In this document: positions 1 through 12,897 of the stretch, one piece after another
How the letters are laid out: every line of letters starts with the position of its first letter
Numbering within the stretch: the stretch's first letter is position 1
Source: Cichorium intybus
Lineage: Eukaryota > Streptophyta > Magnoliopsida > Asterales > Asteraceae
Direction: 5' to 3'
NCBI GenBank assembly: GCA_023525715.1
Contig: CM042011.1
Location: 5,963,768 to 6,027,767 of the forward strand
Length of the DNA: 64,000 nt
Translations under genes and position numbers: made by a program
Notes under the pieces: model-generated
Database searches by the model: none
What the model saw: only the letters and a program-made list of their open reading frames with translations
Told to the model about the DNA's origin: nothing

Positions 1-238
1 CTGCACCGATGTAAGCTTTCTCTCGTGTTAATTCAACTTGAAGCTCTCCAAACTGCACAATATAATACAATTAATTGATTAAATCTATTGATTTATTGAT
101 ACAAGATTTTATTTTATCAAATCTTATTTAATTTGCAAAATCATAGATCACCTTGAACATACGAGTTTCCTCTTTTGACTCTCCTTCAGTTGATTCAGAT
201 ACTGGGGTAGAAGCAAGAAGATTCCCGGATGAAATCAT
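1..238 (-). CDS. 5' end of unidentified host gene, two exons, runs off left edge
   Basis: Read on the minus strand, an ATG at 238-236 opens a 29-codon exon (238-152) starting MISSGNLLASTPVSESTEGE and ending at MFK. A GT donor lies at 151-150. The next exon begins after a TTGTGCAG acceptor at 52 and reads FGELQVELTREKAYIGA in phase, then leaves the window. Both exons are open, the splice sites fit, and the charged composition looks like real coding sequence. I do not recognise the family. The first exon is Ser/Thr/Glu-rich, so a flexible N-terminus is likely. Upstream sequence (about 239-1310) should hold the 5' UTR and promoter. The downstream gene body is needed to name it. Confidence 0.5.
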
Positions 239-2029
239 AGCTTTAGAAATCTACAAGAGTACAAAACCATTGTAAATGAAGTAAAACGTTGAAATTAGAA
301 CCCTAAAATTGAGAACAAACGCATTGAAGAGTGATTAATGCAAAACGACTAATTGCAGTAAAAAGAGACAACACCTCTTTTCCAACTACAACCAACAATT
401 ATTTTCAAACCTAAACTACTCATCCCATTACTAATATTGGTCGCCTTGTCCCATATACTTGAACTCCTATAACTGTTTAGCTTCACTATTCATTGTTCCT
501 TTAACCATTACAAAAATAAATTAAAAAGAAACAGACAAAGATCTACAAAAAAAAGTCGTAAGTGATAGTTGATTAGGTCCATTAAGTCAAAAAGAAAGGG
601 CAAAATTGGAAAGTCTAAACTTACAGAAGGATCAAAAGCTTTTCCAATTGTTGGGACAACTACAGGTAAACTCCTCATAATTTCCATAAATTTTTAACAT
701 GTATCAATCTTTTTCTCGTCTTCAGTCTCTAGCTTCTGTTGCTGCTTTGCTCTCTCAAAATTATCAACCAATCACTTCTCCATGTGTATATGAAGGTAGC
801 TTGAACATCAAGGATTTATGAAAAATGCTAGATTGAACAGAGAGTGGAGACTGGAAATTAGCAACTAGAATTTTGTTCAGCACAATAGCAAAAATGATTG
901 ATCTCACCAGTCACCACTTGATTTTAGTAGATCCCATATATTAATTTTTTTGGTCGAAACCATTCCACTTGAACTCATTTCGACAACCGTTACAAGAAAT
1001 AATTATACAAGCATGTCAGGAAACTAAAAGAAATTATAATAAGCTAAATGACAATTGAAGATTGAGTAATTTTTGGTAGTTCAAAACAAAAACCCTAACC
1101 TGAGCTGAAATTTACGTAAAAAGGGAACTGCATAATTTTCTAACAAACCTCATAAACCAGTTCGCTAATCCCAAGGTTTAGAGCATTAGAAAAGGAGGAC
1201 GACACACTCTTCCATGGAAAAACAGAATGAAGCGATTAATTTCCAGAGATCACTCGTAGTACCTTGACCTTCCTTTCCGATCAATCGATCCCAATCGCAT
1301 GTCTCGGTAATCTATCCTTCCCCTCTCTCTCTGTGGAGCTCTGTTGCTGTAAAAAATGGCGGAATCCGAGGTCGAAGTGAAGAGGCGGTGGTCAGACGCG
1401 TCAATGGAATCGTCGGTGATTGGCCGACCTTATCCCGGTGCGATCCCTCTTTGGCTCCGATCAGTGGAACAGGCAAAAGATGAAGATGAAGCGGTGGGGA
1501 GGAAGTGGATTTCCTTGGACGGTGATTTGGATTTCGAAAGAACTGGAGAATGAGGAATGAGAAGGTGAAGCGGTGGGGGATAATGGGTCGGTGGACAAAA
1601 TGGATCCACATTGGATCCACCCAACCCGCGTTACACCAAAAAAAAACGTAACAAAGTACCAAAAATTACTGTTTTTAAATATAGATATAAATATAAATTG
1701 GTGCAGGTGTCATATATTAAATATATTTAGTTAGTTAATGTGTTGTGTATTATATATATAATATATGTATTAAATGTGTCCACATGCCGTTCAAAAAAAA
1801 CAAGTGTCCACATTTTGTTTGTGCGTAAAGAAGAAAACGGAAGAAAAAATGAAAGATCATCTTATATCTTTGAAGCTTATCCCACATTGACCATTGCAAA
1901 GAAAGGAGAGGACAAATGTACATTATAAATTGACGCGCCATACTTGGCCCTTGAGTAAGAATCCGGTTCTTCACTTTTTTTTTTTTTTTTTTTAAGAACG
2001 GCAAATCTATCCTACTCTTAAATTACTCA
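239..2029. other. No confident gene; likely 5' side of the left-edge gene
   Basis: AT-rich sequence with a more GC-balanced island at about 1200-1620 that includes CT-rich tracts, as expected near a transcription start. A 65-codon plus-strand frame at 1356-1553 (starting MAESEVEVKRRWSDASMESS) lies in the island, but nothing supports it beyond its being open. I see no RNA gene. A poly-T run lies at about 1976-1993. Confidence 0.3.
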
Positions 2030-2234
2030 TTTGAACCGATTCTTTAATGAACCTAGCTCGTTTATATTAGTGCGATTTTGGTCCGAGTTGGTCTGATTTT
2101 TCCGATTTTGGACTGAGTAGTTTCGGTTCCTAAAATTTAAGAACCGCTTAGACCGGTTCCGGTTCCAATTTTATAGGAACTGCCGGTTCTGGTTCGAGCC
2201 AAATTAGGCGGGTACTCGTATATGCTCACCCCTA
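2030..2234. mobile_element. hAT-like terminal remnant rich in GGTTC/GAACC
   Basis: This stretch is packed with the short words CGGTTC, GGTTCC and GAACCG, as in the subterminal regions of plant hAT elements. It ends in ATATGCTCACCCCTA, the complement of a typical hAT terminus (TAGGGGTGAGCA). I could not find the partner terminus or an 8-bp target duplication, so this may be a broken single end. Family assignment is inference from terminal style. Confidence 0.3.
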
Positions 2235-2265
2235 ATCCGAGTGATTCATTTGCATGCCTACCTTA

Positions 2266-3810
2266 TGGTGTGGATGTCATCTATTTTTGTTAATTTAAAT
2301 TTAAATAAAAACTAACATTTCATTAATATAAAATAAGAAATTATAATAATAGAAAATAAAAAACATAAATATAAAATAAGAACTACATAACTAAAAAAAA
2401 TAAAACCTACAAATTATATTTTCTTTAATTTGTCGTTTCACCTACATCGCCACATCATATCCATTAGATAACTAACGTCTGCGAAACCAATTGCGTTTTC
2501 GCGATTTAGTCGGTTTCATGATTCCTTACCTCAAGCATTCCATATGTTGCTCCAAACCCGTATGTAAACCGGAGAACTCCGACATTATTTGTTGAATTTT
2601 GTCGGAACGACCGGCAACTGACGAGTGAGAAGATGTCGCTTTTCCTTTTCGTTTTGTTTCATCCCGTCTCATCGGACGAGAAGGTTTTTCAACCACAACT
2701 AAGTCATCTTCATTTAGATCGACTCCAACATGTGCATCCGATGTATCATGATCGACTCCAACATGTGCATCCGATGTATCTTAATACGACCTCGAGTATG
2801 ATGTTTTGCTCTGTTTAGATTAGCGCTTTTTCTTACCACCATTCTATTTTTCATTATTCTTTAAGATTTTCTAAATATATGTATATTTGAAAGACTTCAC
2901 TATGTCGTCTTGATAGGTATAGTTTGCTCTTCTAAAATTATCGTATCGCTTGCACCGCTCGTCCATCTATTCGTCAAATGTGTGACAATGACATTAAAGT
3001 GCATTACCTCACTGTTCATATTTGACCATTTGGTGTTGCATTATTCGTTGCTCCGGTAATCGTCCCCTTTCTTCATTCCAAGCCTAAAACGATTTGTGAC
3101 ACGAAGCCAAATTTTATCACGACTTTGATCTGTCATGGAAACAACATATTCGGATATGTCAATCTATGCCCGTGCCAATTCACTCTCCACCTCTAGGGGT
3201 CATATTCGTTTTTAACCCTCCCTATCGGTTTCTCTTTTGCTTTCGCTTTCCATTTACATTTCTTTTGTAACGACTCTTCCTCGATTCCGATTCGGTTTTG
3301 GGTAGGGTCGTTTGGCGTTTGTAGTGGTGGTTATTGGAATTGAGTTTGGGATTGGAGTTGAGATTGAGGTGAAATTACGCAAAAGGGTTAAAGTTTTTAA
3401 GGGCCATTTGTTGTGAAAATAGTTGTTGTGGTAAAATTTGAAAATTGATATTTGGGAAATTGAGCTTTGAGAGTCGAATTGTGAAAGATAAATTGGTGAT
3501 GATGAAGGACCGTAGCCCCAAAAAATTAGGAGATGAGGTGTTGAATGAATTTGGATTGTTAGTCATGGTATACAACATAAATAGATATAGAAAAATGGTG
3601 TGAATAAAAATAGTAGATGTGGTGGTATTTATAGTGTATATATTAAATGGTTAAAAAAAACAAAAAATCCCAACGGCTCCTTTCCAAAGACTCTTTTCCA
3701 ATGACAACAAGGTGTCCATGCTGATTCATGCCGATAACACGAGACAGTGTTTACCAGCGGCATCGGTGTGACACGTCGGTATGCTGAAGACATCACACGT
3801 CCACACCGTG
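2266..3810 (-). mobile_element. Decayed PIF/Harbinger-like element (ORF1 type)
   Basis: The ends carry imperfect inverted repeats: TGGTGTGGATG on the left, and CACGGTGTGGACG when the right end is complemented. They are flanked by TTA on the left and TAA on the right, consistent with the 3-bp TTA/TAA target preference of PIF/Harbinger. Between them lies a minus-strand remnant of the Myb/SANT-like ORF1 protein found in such plant elements. No DDE transposase is visible. The element is old: the reading frame is broken in several places and contains a 33-bp tandem duplication (about 2723-2788). Exact boundaries are uncertain by a base or two. Confidence 0.45.
2480..3578 (-). pseudogene. Harbinger ORF1 (Myb/SANT-like) remnant
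   Basis: The minus-strand N-terminal piece (3578-3375) begins MLYTMTNNPNSFNTSS, resembling the Asn/Pro-rich start of plant Harbinger ORF1 proteins (often mis-annotated as glutathione S-transferase T3-like). About 600 bases further on, the minus strand gives a stretch with VDLNEDDLVVVEKPSRPM followed by RRDETKRKGKATSSHSSVAG. That is the basic, Ser-rich segment usual near the C-terminus of these proteins. The Myb-like core between them is shattered by stops and shifts. Function in a live element: DNA-binding partner of the transposase. This copy is not expressible. Confidence 0.5.
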
Positions 3811-6800
3811 TAACCTAAGGAGCTGGTGACTGATTGATTTTTTGGAAACAACTTATCAAGCTATAGTTTATAAAAGTTATTTTTAGTCATTTTACACATA
3901 TAATGTAATTAAAACACTTATTTTAAAAACAACTTATCAACTTATAACTTTTTGCCACCACAAAAACTAATCCAATCACTTTTTAAAAACACATTTTTAA
4001 AAAATTATAAACTAATAAGCATTTTTCCTCAAAAGTGTTTATACCCTTAGAGTTACATTTTTTTTAAATTAACATCTTTTACTTAATAATGTTTTATTGG
4101 TTGTCTTAATTATTTGTCATTTAAAGTTTTTATTTTTTTAACTAATTAAGTTTTATTATATATAACCTTTAATATTAAATATTAAATTCATAATAATCAT
4201 ATGATATCTTTATTACCGTTTTCTAGTTTTATGATTATAAATGTAGTGCGAACTCTATTGTGCGACAAGATAAAAGTAAAATATGGACTTTAGATTTAAT
4301 TATATTTATATTAAATTTATATACAGTTATATATTATTTTTATTTAATGATATTGTCAAATACTTTTAAATTTATTATTATAACATATGCTAAAAAATAA
4401 CAAATTAGATGATGAGTCTTTATAAGATATTTGTTGAAATTTAAAAAATTTACGAAAACTCGGGGGATTTCGGGTCCAAGATCTTTCGCTTAACAATAAA
4501 AGAAGATACATAAATAAATTAAGTGCTAAAATGTAAAGGAATGATGCAGAAATATAAATGACTTGAAATGTAAAGTTGCGGAATATTAAATAAATTGTAA
4601 AGAACAAGTGCAGAAATTAAAAGACAATAATTAAACGATATGATGTAATTCGTATTTTTCATTGATAAACGAAAGGTGTTACAGATTTAAAGTTAAGGTC
4701 AAACACACTTTCTAGTCTAAGATGAATTACGTGGAGATCTAGAGTGGTTAAAAGAAGAGGAGATATGATGTTCTTGAGGTGATTGGAGATGTTGAATGTT
4801 CTTCATGGACTGTCAGGTGAACTTCATCATCAATTTTTCAATTTCATTGCTGAATAAACACTAAATATTTCAGAGCATTTACCCAACATATCCCCCTAAT
4901 GATATAAAATGTTGAGGGTTGGGATATTCACTTCAGACAGCGGTAGTGATGTAGAAATTATTCACTTAGAGCTCCACTTGTGAAAATGAAACTTCCAATG
5001 ATAAGAGTAAAATTACAAAATTTCACACTCAAAGAGAAATTTAGCAAGGCCTGAAATTTGGTTGCGAAAACCAAAAATCATTGCCACGTAGCTTTACTAA
5101 ACTAGATCTTTGATATCAAAACTCTAAAATTCTAACTCTCTAAAACTAATGAGTATAAAAGTTCATAATCGAAACTGCTTACATTTGATAAAAAAGATGA
5201 AAACATTAAAATCTAAATTCTATGATCAAAATTTTGAAATAAGGAAAATTTTGAATGACCGACTAAGTTGTACTGTGATATTGGATCCCCCCAAATATTG
5301 ATGGGGTTTTGGAAAATTTGAGAAAATCTTCTTGGTCATGAATTTTATTGGATAGTGGTGATTCGTGCTATATGTTCGAAAATTTTGAAAAATTACAATT
5401 TGATAAAAATTTGAAAATTTCTTGATGTTGATATGTTGTTACTGTGTTGAATGAGTTGTTGTTGCTTTGATCTCAAATGATAGAAAATTTGAAGTTACCA
5501 GCTCTTCCTAAAACTTCTTGGTGCCACGAGATGTGCAAACCTTCTCCATAGAGCATGTTCAAACTTCTAGATCCTTGTCATTCGAATGCGACTTGGCACG
5601 CACCTACGTCGCCGCAAGAACCGAATCGTTACAGCCCCCACTAAGAAATTGCTTTATTCGAGAAACGAACCCTTGACTTTAGCTTCGAAATCACTTGCTA
5701 GATCTGGATGCTGCCATCGTGTTGATACCAACAGCTGAGTCTTGGTGTGATCAGCAGTTTGATTTCCTTGTCAGTAGTCACCTAGTTGAGTCTTGGTTTT
5801 CTGAAAGCTCTTACTTTCACCCAACTAAGTTGACACCTCAACTTCAACTTCTCTTCCTCACAATCTTCTAGTAGGTCTTTTGAAGTTAAACTTGTCTCTC
5901 TTTCTTTTGATTTCGGTTCATCGATGGTCATCTCTTTTTCCCTTTATATTTTATTATTTATTATTATTTATTATTATTATTTATTTATTTATTTATTATT
6001 TTATTTAATTTGTTATGTAAATTTCTGATAAAATTTCTGATGGAACTTTCTGATGAAAATTTATGATAAGATTTTCTGATAAGATTTTCTGATGAGAAAT
6101 TTCTGATGGAGAACAGTAACGGACTTCTTTGGGCAAAATGTGGAATTTCTCAACTTAGGTGTTACTATGCATCTAAGTTTTGAAAATGATAGAAGGTTGA
6201 TGTGTGGTTAGACTTTGGTGTTATGAAGCACCAAAGCTTGATACATAAATTCAATCTTCTGAAGGAGAAGGAAGCGACGTCACTGATGAAAGAAGGAGAT
6301 GATGTCACTGGTGGGAAAATGGGTGATGTCACCAAACAAAAAGTACTGATACATTGATGGGTGTGGAAGAGAGTGAAAGAGATGTGTGAGCTGACGATTT
6401 TCTTATAAAATCATTTAATTTATATCCCCCAAATGTATAAAAATTCAAAAAATCAAAGGGAATATAAATTATAGACAACATTTTAACAGCAAAATTTAAC
6501 GTTTTTATAGAAATTTTCAATGAACCATTTTCGAACAAAGATAGCCAAAATTTGAATCACGATCGTAAATTTTGTTTTCAATCTCCAACAAAAACGATTT
6601 TCCGTCAAAAACATATTAATGCTTAAATTATGAAAAATGATTTGTTTTACTTGTCTTTACACATTTCAGTCATTTTCGTCATTTACGATTTTTTTTTGTT
6701 TTTGCAGAAACAAAATTGAGCACAGTAGCATCTAAAGGACCGATAGCGGGTTTTCAAGTTTATAAAAACCTTATGGCCAGCTACTATGGCTCTGGTACCA

Positions 6801-7150
6801 ATTGTTGAAAAGTAACAATATTTCATAAAATGAAAGTAAATTAGTTAATGTCATAAAAAGTTTTTAAAATGGACCTATGATTGAAGATGTTATAACCAAT
6901 CTTTCATTTTTTAAGTGTCACATTGTTGTCACGTTACACTCCCCTAACCATCCCCTTATTCTCTTAAATCTAGGAAATAAGTTCACTCACAACACTTCAC
7001 TCCCCAAAGTGTATTTCCAGTGTGAAGTACCCGCAAAGGGTGCTAAACCACCATGACTTTCCCCAAAATGGATGGTGTTCTCGCAGTGGTGGGTGTTCAC
7101 ATCACCAGCCGCATTCGTGAGGTATACGCTCTGTTTCGCTTTAGGATGTT
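3811..7150. other. AT-rich stretch without a gene; possible old LTR-type sequence
   Basis: No frame longer than about 80 codons looks real. At 6791-6803 the minus strand reads TTGGTACCAGAGCC, close to a tRNA-Met primer-binding site, preceded on that strand by TTTTCAACA, an LTR-like end. This hints that 4.4-6.8 kb is noncoding leader of a degraded reverse-transcribing element on the minus strand. I found no matching LTR pair and no reverse-transcriptase frame. TTATT-rich low-complexity sequence lies at 5945-6010, and short TTCTGATAAGAT-type repeats at 6020-6110. Confidence 0.3.
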
Positions 7151-7155
7151 ACTAT

Positions 7156-7922
7156 TTTTGGATTAGGTGTCTAAGCCATGACTTATAAATTGTATTTATC
7201 TTATTAATTGAAGCAAAGTCCATTTGGGTTGCCCTCATAGCTGGAGGTTTGGTATAGAATTTAGTAGAGAGAAAGGTTGATTTATTAATTGTTTAATAAA
7301 TCAATAGAATTAAAATAAATAGTTTATTAATATATTAAAGTGATAATATATTAATTAGAAACTATATTAGTTAATCAGAAATTAATCTAGAATTAATTGG
7401 AATTAATTTAGTGATTAATTTAATTAATTAAAAGTGAAGGGACTGGTTTGTATTTATTCAATAGTTGAATAACTGGCTAGCCGGTGGAAGCCTTAAAGTT
7501 GGCGAGTTTATGGAGGCCACCTCCATGATTTCGCAAACCCTAATTAGGGTTTAGAAGGTTTGGTCCAAATGGTCAACATGCTTGTCCATTTAGGAGGCTC
7601 CTCTAGGGTTTTGACTGTCACCCTTGGAGGCTATAAATACAGCCTCATGGACACCTTAAACCCCGCGCCATTTGTCTCTCTCTGGAACTCTACTGACTTT
7701 CCTCCTCTTGCTTGGGTGTGACTCCATTTGAGGCAGGATACTTTTGCTGCTTGCTTCAAGAAGAAGAATCAAAGGTTGGTTTTTCTGAATTTTTATTCTT
7801 TAGAAATTATTGTTGGCCTTAGGTTTTATTATATATTCATTGATAGAAAAACATAGATCCTCTTTCTAGGTTGCATGTGAACTTAGGAATTTTGTAGTTC
7901 AGTGTTTGCTTAAAACCTTTCA
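7156..7922 (+). repeat. 5' LTR of the 7.2-17.7 kb copia element
   Basis: Matches 16883-17653 along its whole length. The expected TG start has become TT (TTTTGGATTAGG against TGTTGGATTAGG in the 3' LTR); it ends in CA. A TATA box (TATAAATA, about 7632-7639) lies in the right half, where the retrotransposon promoter is expected. The repeated word AATTAATT dominates the centre. Confidence 0.92.
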
Positions 7923-7923
7923 G

Positions 7924-7935
7924 TGGTATCAGAGC
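7924..7935 (+). other. Primer-binding site (initiator tRNA-Met)
   Basis: TGGTATCAGAGC begins two bases after the 5' LTR. This is the standard plant retrotransposon site complementary to the 3' end of initiator tRNA-Met, used to prime minus-strand cDNA synthesis. Confidence 0.9.
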
Positions 7936-9173
7936 CTGCTTGTTTTTATTATGAATTGCTATAATTGATTTTGTGACCAAGGGTTTTTTGCGAAAAATAT
8001 AACCCTTGGAAGGCCTTGATCGACATTTGTGGCTAGGGTTTTGAAAACCCTAGCCTCCACCCCCTTGTTGGCATTTTTTGCATGCTTAGGAAAGTAGGGT
8101 TGTTATTTTTGGTAATTGTTGAATAATTAAATAACTGGAACCTTAAACCTTTTCTTGCTATTTTCGATACACTAGGGGTTTAAGATAGGTAAATTAATTT
8201 GATTAATTTTGTGATGCCTATCTTTGATTTAATTAATTTAATTAATTGTTAATTAAAAGATAAATTAAATCACTTAAAGATTTAAATTTAAATTTTAAAA
8301 ATTATATGATACTTTGCAAAAATTAAAAGATTAAATCTAAAATATTTTAAAAGTTAAAATACATCTTATATATTTTATTATTAACAATTAATATTTTATA
8401 TATAAGATAAATTGGTTAGTCTTACCGTTAGTAGGCCTCATTCACAAAACTGTCCTATAAAGAGGGTATAAGGCGACTGGCTATAAAATGGTAGTCTAAT
8501 GGGTGTCCACTCTCACCCACCGCTCTCCTGGTCAGTCGAGTGTCGTTAGCCGAACAGGTTAGATAGGATCGCTTAAGCCTCTTAAAAGTATAATGCTAAT
8601 ATTAAAAGTACTATAACAATTTATAAAATCCCAATCTAGTTACTTTTAAGAAAAATGTGAATTGATGCTAACCTATAAAGTTGTACATTGCACTTTATGA
8701 AACATTGGTGGAGCGTGTGTGGATAACCGGCACACCAATAGGGGTTCATAAAGAGTTGCAATGGGTTTCTCGATCTTACCATTATTGATCGAGCGTGTGT
8801 GGTTAACCGGCACGTCAATTAGAGATGGTAATTGACTTCGAGAGTACCAAGCTAACTTGTATGGTTATTCACACCCGGTTTGTGATCATCGGTATCCCAG
8901 TCACAAACAGTGGGGCATATCCGAGATTAAACATGCTATTGAACAGTTCAATAAATTTCAAAAGAAACTAGGAATTCCATTATAATATGATTATTTTCCG
9001 CGGTGGAATTGGCTGAATCGTCATTCGCCTACCTTTATAAAATTTACAATTAGACTACGGCACCCCTATTCTAAGTTGTGAAATTTTATAGTTGGGTCCT
9101 AGCCTTATTATTATAATTGGGTTAATATTAAGGATTATATTTATATCTAATTAAAACTTACCTTCTTTTATAG
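7936..9173 (+). other. Long untranslated leader of the copia element
   Basis: About 1.2 kb between the primer-binding site and gag has no plausible frame. It contains a partial internal repeat: GAGCGTGTGTGG followed by TAACCGGCAC occurs at about 8712 and 8791. Very AT-rich around 8200-8400. Confidence 0.6.
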
Positions 9174-10077
9174 TTGTCTTCCGCTGAGACACCCGTTCCC
9201 CACTCAAACTCCAGTAACGTCACCTCGATCCTCTCGTTGTGCTCAAAAGTGACATTGGATGACACTAACTACAATGACTGGATAAGAAACATCAAAATGG
9301 CTCTGCGGTTCGAGAACAAAGAGTATGTTCTCGACACCGAGCTAGTTGAGGTTGACCTTGATACAGCTACTCCTGAGGATGTTGCCTCATATCAAAAACA
9401 CTGTGATGATGCGACTAAAGTGGCCTGCATCATGATTGCTACAATGAAACCCGAGTTGCAAAGAATATATGAAGACTACTGGCCCTACGAGATGCACAAG
9501 GACCTTGCGGAAAAGTTTCGCAAGCGAGCGCGTGTCGAGAGGTGCGAGGTGGTTAAAGCCTTCACTGAAAGCAAGCCTAAGAGCGGAGAGTCTGTCTGCA
9601 CTCATGTGCAAAGGATACAGGGTTATGTGGATAGGCTTAGAAAGCTGGGTATGCTAGTGGATGAGGAGTTGGCCATTGACATAGTGCTTAACTCCTTACC
9701 AAGGTCTTATGACCAGTTCACACTGGCTTATCATTTGAACAACACTCAGGCCTCTTTGTCTGAGTTGTACAACATGCTTCAAACAGCTGAAGACGGGATG
9801 AAGGGTAAAAGTGTACCCTCAGTCAACCAGCCCGTCTTGGCAATTGGAAGTGGCAAGGGAAAGAAAAGGAAGGGCCCTCTCAGTCAGAACTGGAGGGAAA
9901 AGGTTCATGTCGGGTCATCCAGTAATGGCCCGAGACCAAGTCTTCCGACATTCCACATATCGCCAACCGCAAAGATGCCGACTGCTTTTATTACAAAGAA
10001 AAGGGTCATTGGAAGAGGAGCTGCCCGAAATATTTGCAGGACATCAAGGACGACAAAGTGAAGCCGACGTCAGCATG
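9174..10077 (+). pseudogene. copia gag remnant
   Basis: The frame from 9174 has the copia Gag pattern: an N-terminal segment with LDDTNYNDWIRNIKMALRFE and the UBN2-type core (YVDRLRKLGMLVDEELAIDI, then LNSLPRSYDQF), to about residue 265. The first codon is TTG where Gag proteins of this type begin with ATG, so the start is probably lost. The zinc-knuckle segment falls in another frame after a shift near 9960-9990 and reads CFYYKEKGHWKRSC, where the second Cys of the CCHC motif is Tyr. The gene is cut at 10077 by the nested LTR. Confidence 0.85.
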
Positions 10078-10082
10078 TATGT

Positions 10083-12892
10083 TGTCACACCCCAAAACCG
10101 TATTGGCAGAATAGTTTAAGGGTGGATGACTTCATGAACAATATCATAACAAAGTTACACAATAGTGAAATCCAAGCAAACAACCATCATTACATAATTG
10201 CAAATGTTACATCGTTTAGAAGTTGCGTGTTTCAATCACAATTACAAATGATTTCAAAATGAACAAAAACGACGTCGTAACGTCTCTTCAAATCACGCTG
10301 AGGCTTACCTTATCAATTCCCTGAGAATACAAGTAGTTTGAAAAAGTGTCAACAATTAAGTTGGTGAGTTCATAAGATTTTGTATAAGAAATGTCCTTTG
10401 TTTGTAAACGATAGTGTTGAAAACCAAGAAAATCCAATATTTTCTCATAAAATGTTCAAGTCTTTAAATCCCAAAGACTAAAATGTAAATATGTAAACTG
10501 TAGTGTACTTTCTGTGAAATGTGTGTTTCCACGTAAACAATTTATAAAAATATTAAGTTGATTATTTTCCCATGTGAGATACCATATAACCATACTGTGA
10601 CTAGTTGGCCTGCTGCGACGTTCTTCAGGCGTCGGAATGTTAGACATTTGGACACCTCAGACCTGCCGGTCAAGCTGTAGCTAGCAGCTCAGGTGCGGGG
10701 TTTGTCAAGCCCCGTATAGATCTATACTCAAATATCGCGCTCTCTTACCGAGACTCTGGTTATATAAATTCAGGACTTATATTAGGTACTTATAAAAGTA
10801 CTGTGAAGATTCATCTCACAAAAATGTATGTATTCCAATCAACTTGTTTACGTACGTTTTGTATACAAAAACTCTTGAAATCGTCCATTATCATTTTTCC
10901 CATGATAATATAGTATAGTATAATAATTATATATTTTTATATAATTATTTTTGTCATGTTCAAATGTCATAATAACCTTTTGTTCATAAACAATAATAGT
11001 CTATTTTTAGTAATTGCGTCGTAATAACCTTATTTTTACGAACGATAGCGAAATGACTTATCCAAAAGATTATAATTATCATCTTTTGAGGTATTTCTCA
11101 CAAAAATAGTGTAATATCTTGATTATAACCATTTTTGCTAGAAAATATTGCCTTTATTTAAAAAAACGTAGTTTTTACTAGTTTTCGTTTTTATAACGTT
11201 TTTACTCAAGATCTAGCATCTTTGTACACTTTATTTGTAGTTTAGTAACTTTTACACAACTTAATATGTCAAAGTGTTCATAATACATGAATCTACTCAT
11301 GTTTCATGCCAAATTCATATTTATAACATTTTTGTTCAAGATCTAACATTTTTACACACTTTAATTATAGTCTAATAACTTTTATACAAGCATATTATGT
11401 ATCATTATGAACATCTTACAAAGATCTACCCATATTTCACGTCAAAGGTATTTATACCCAAATACTAACTTTATAAACTTGTGTAAATCAACATATATAT
11501 CATTTAAACACATATAAACTTGAATAAACAACATATATAGTTAAAGAACTTGTATTCTCCCCCAAAAAGGTTTGAAAAGGTGAAAATGAGGGGTATGAAC
11601 TCACCTTGAGTGTGGATCTTAAGATTCCTTGGAAGAAGATTGAAGATTTTGGTTCTAAGACCCGGAGGACCCTTGGACAAAGCTATTATCCAATGGATTC
11701 TCGTGAGTATGTGTGTGTAAAAGAGTATATGAAGGTATTTAGAACTTAAATCACTAGTTGATCATAACTTACCAAGAGAGCTTGAAAGATCTTTGAAGAT
11801 GATGAAGATTTGAGCTCAAAGACCTTTGAACAAAACTAATATCCAATGGATATGGATGGATGTTAGTGTGTGTAAAAGGTGTAAAACTTGTGTTATGTTG
11901 TTTAGAATCAAAAGGGGAATGAAACTTACCACTTGATCTTGTGAAAGAAGCTTGAAATTTGAAGTTTAAGGAAGATGATGATGGTGGTAGTTTGGCCGAG
12001 AGCAAGAGAGGAGAAAGAGAGGAGAGTGAGTTGGTGATTTGGTTCAAAATGAGATGGTATGGTTTCTTTTTGGTAGATTTGATCTTGACTTTTCTTATTA
12101 TAAAATTCTAGCCTTTTAAGGCCTATGATTATAAAAATGAGATAAAGCTTTTGGTGTGATGGTTTGTCCCCTAAGAGGGGGGGGGGGGGGGGGGGCTGCC
12201 GATTTGGGGAGGGGGTGGGGTGGGGTGGGGTGGGCTAGTTTTTATAAAATAGCAATGTACTTATATAAAATGTGTGATTTTTATAAAATAGTAAGTCGTT
12301 TTAGTGAAATTTTGTGCGTTTTTGACGAAACGAATTTCTAAATAATTATTTTGCATAAAAACATTGCCAAACATTTATTTTGATTGAATTTTGACTCGTT
12401 GGATGTCGAAATACGCGTTTAAGCGCAATATACTTCCGTTTTCGCGATTTTCGGCATTTTACCGAAAATTGCATTTAGCTTTGAAATTAAATACTAGATA
12501 TTATTACGTTACTTATCATATGAATTGTTATTTCATATTTGATGTTTAAGGCACCTCATTTTGTATTTTGAGTCCAAACCCTGTGTACATTTATCCGTTC
12601 ACAGCGGTTTAATCGTTATAACTTTCACATATGAACTCCGTTTTCGATGTTCTATATATCCACAGTTTCGTATTTACGAGTAGATCGTTTTATGAATATT
12701 ATTATTATCAGAATAATAACTGTCCGTATTTTCGATTTTTAACCGCTAATTGTTCTGATTTAGCATACGAAATACTATAATGTTAATATTTCTTCGCAAA
12801 AGTTATGGAAAATAACTTTTCAACATATAAATTAACGTATGCTTCGTTTGACTACAGTTGACTTTTGTTGACCAAAATTTACAATTGTCACA
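10083..12892 (-). mobile_element. 2.8-kb solo LTR nested in copia gag
   Basis: The segment begins TGTCACACCCC and ends AATTGTCACA, so it has TG...CA ends, and is flanked by TATGT on both sides (10078-10082 and 12893-12897). Read on the minus strand it starts TGTGACAATTG and ends GGGGTGTGACA, the usual orientation of this plant LTR family just before its primer site, so the minus strand is the likely sense. It holds no coding sequence and I saw no internal direct terminal repeats, so a solo LTR left by LTR-LTR recombination is the best reading. A 21-base run of G lies at about 12177-12197. A related LTR lies at 37661-38906. Confidence 0.82.
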
Positions 12893-12897
12893 TATGT

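Noticed and set aside
1312..1662. 116-codon minus-strand frame near the left-edge gene
   Set aside because: Pro/His-rich, overlaps another open frame on the opposite strand, starts in the predicted promoter region and shows no known motif.
4429..6803. Possible endogenous pararetrovirus or LTR element on the minus strand, suggested by a tRNA-Met-like primer site and TGACGTC/ATGTCAC words
   Set aside because: No reverse-transcriptase, coat or movement-protein frame and no LTR pair could be found; left as an uncertain noncoding stretch.
12156..12341. Gly-rich 61-codon frame
   Set aside because: Created by a poly-G run inside a solo LTR.
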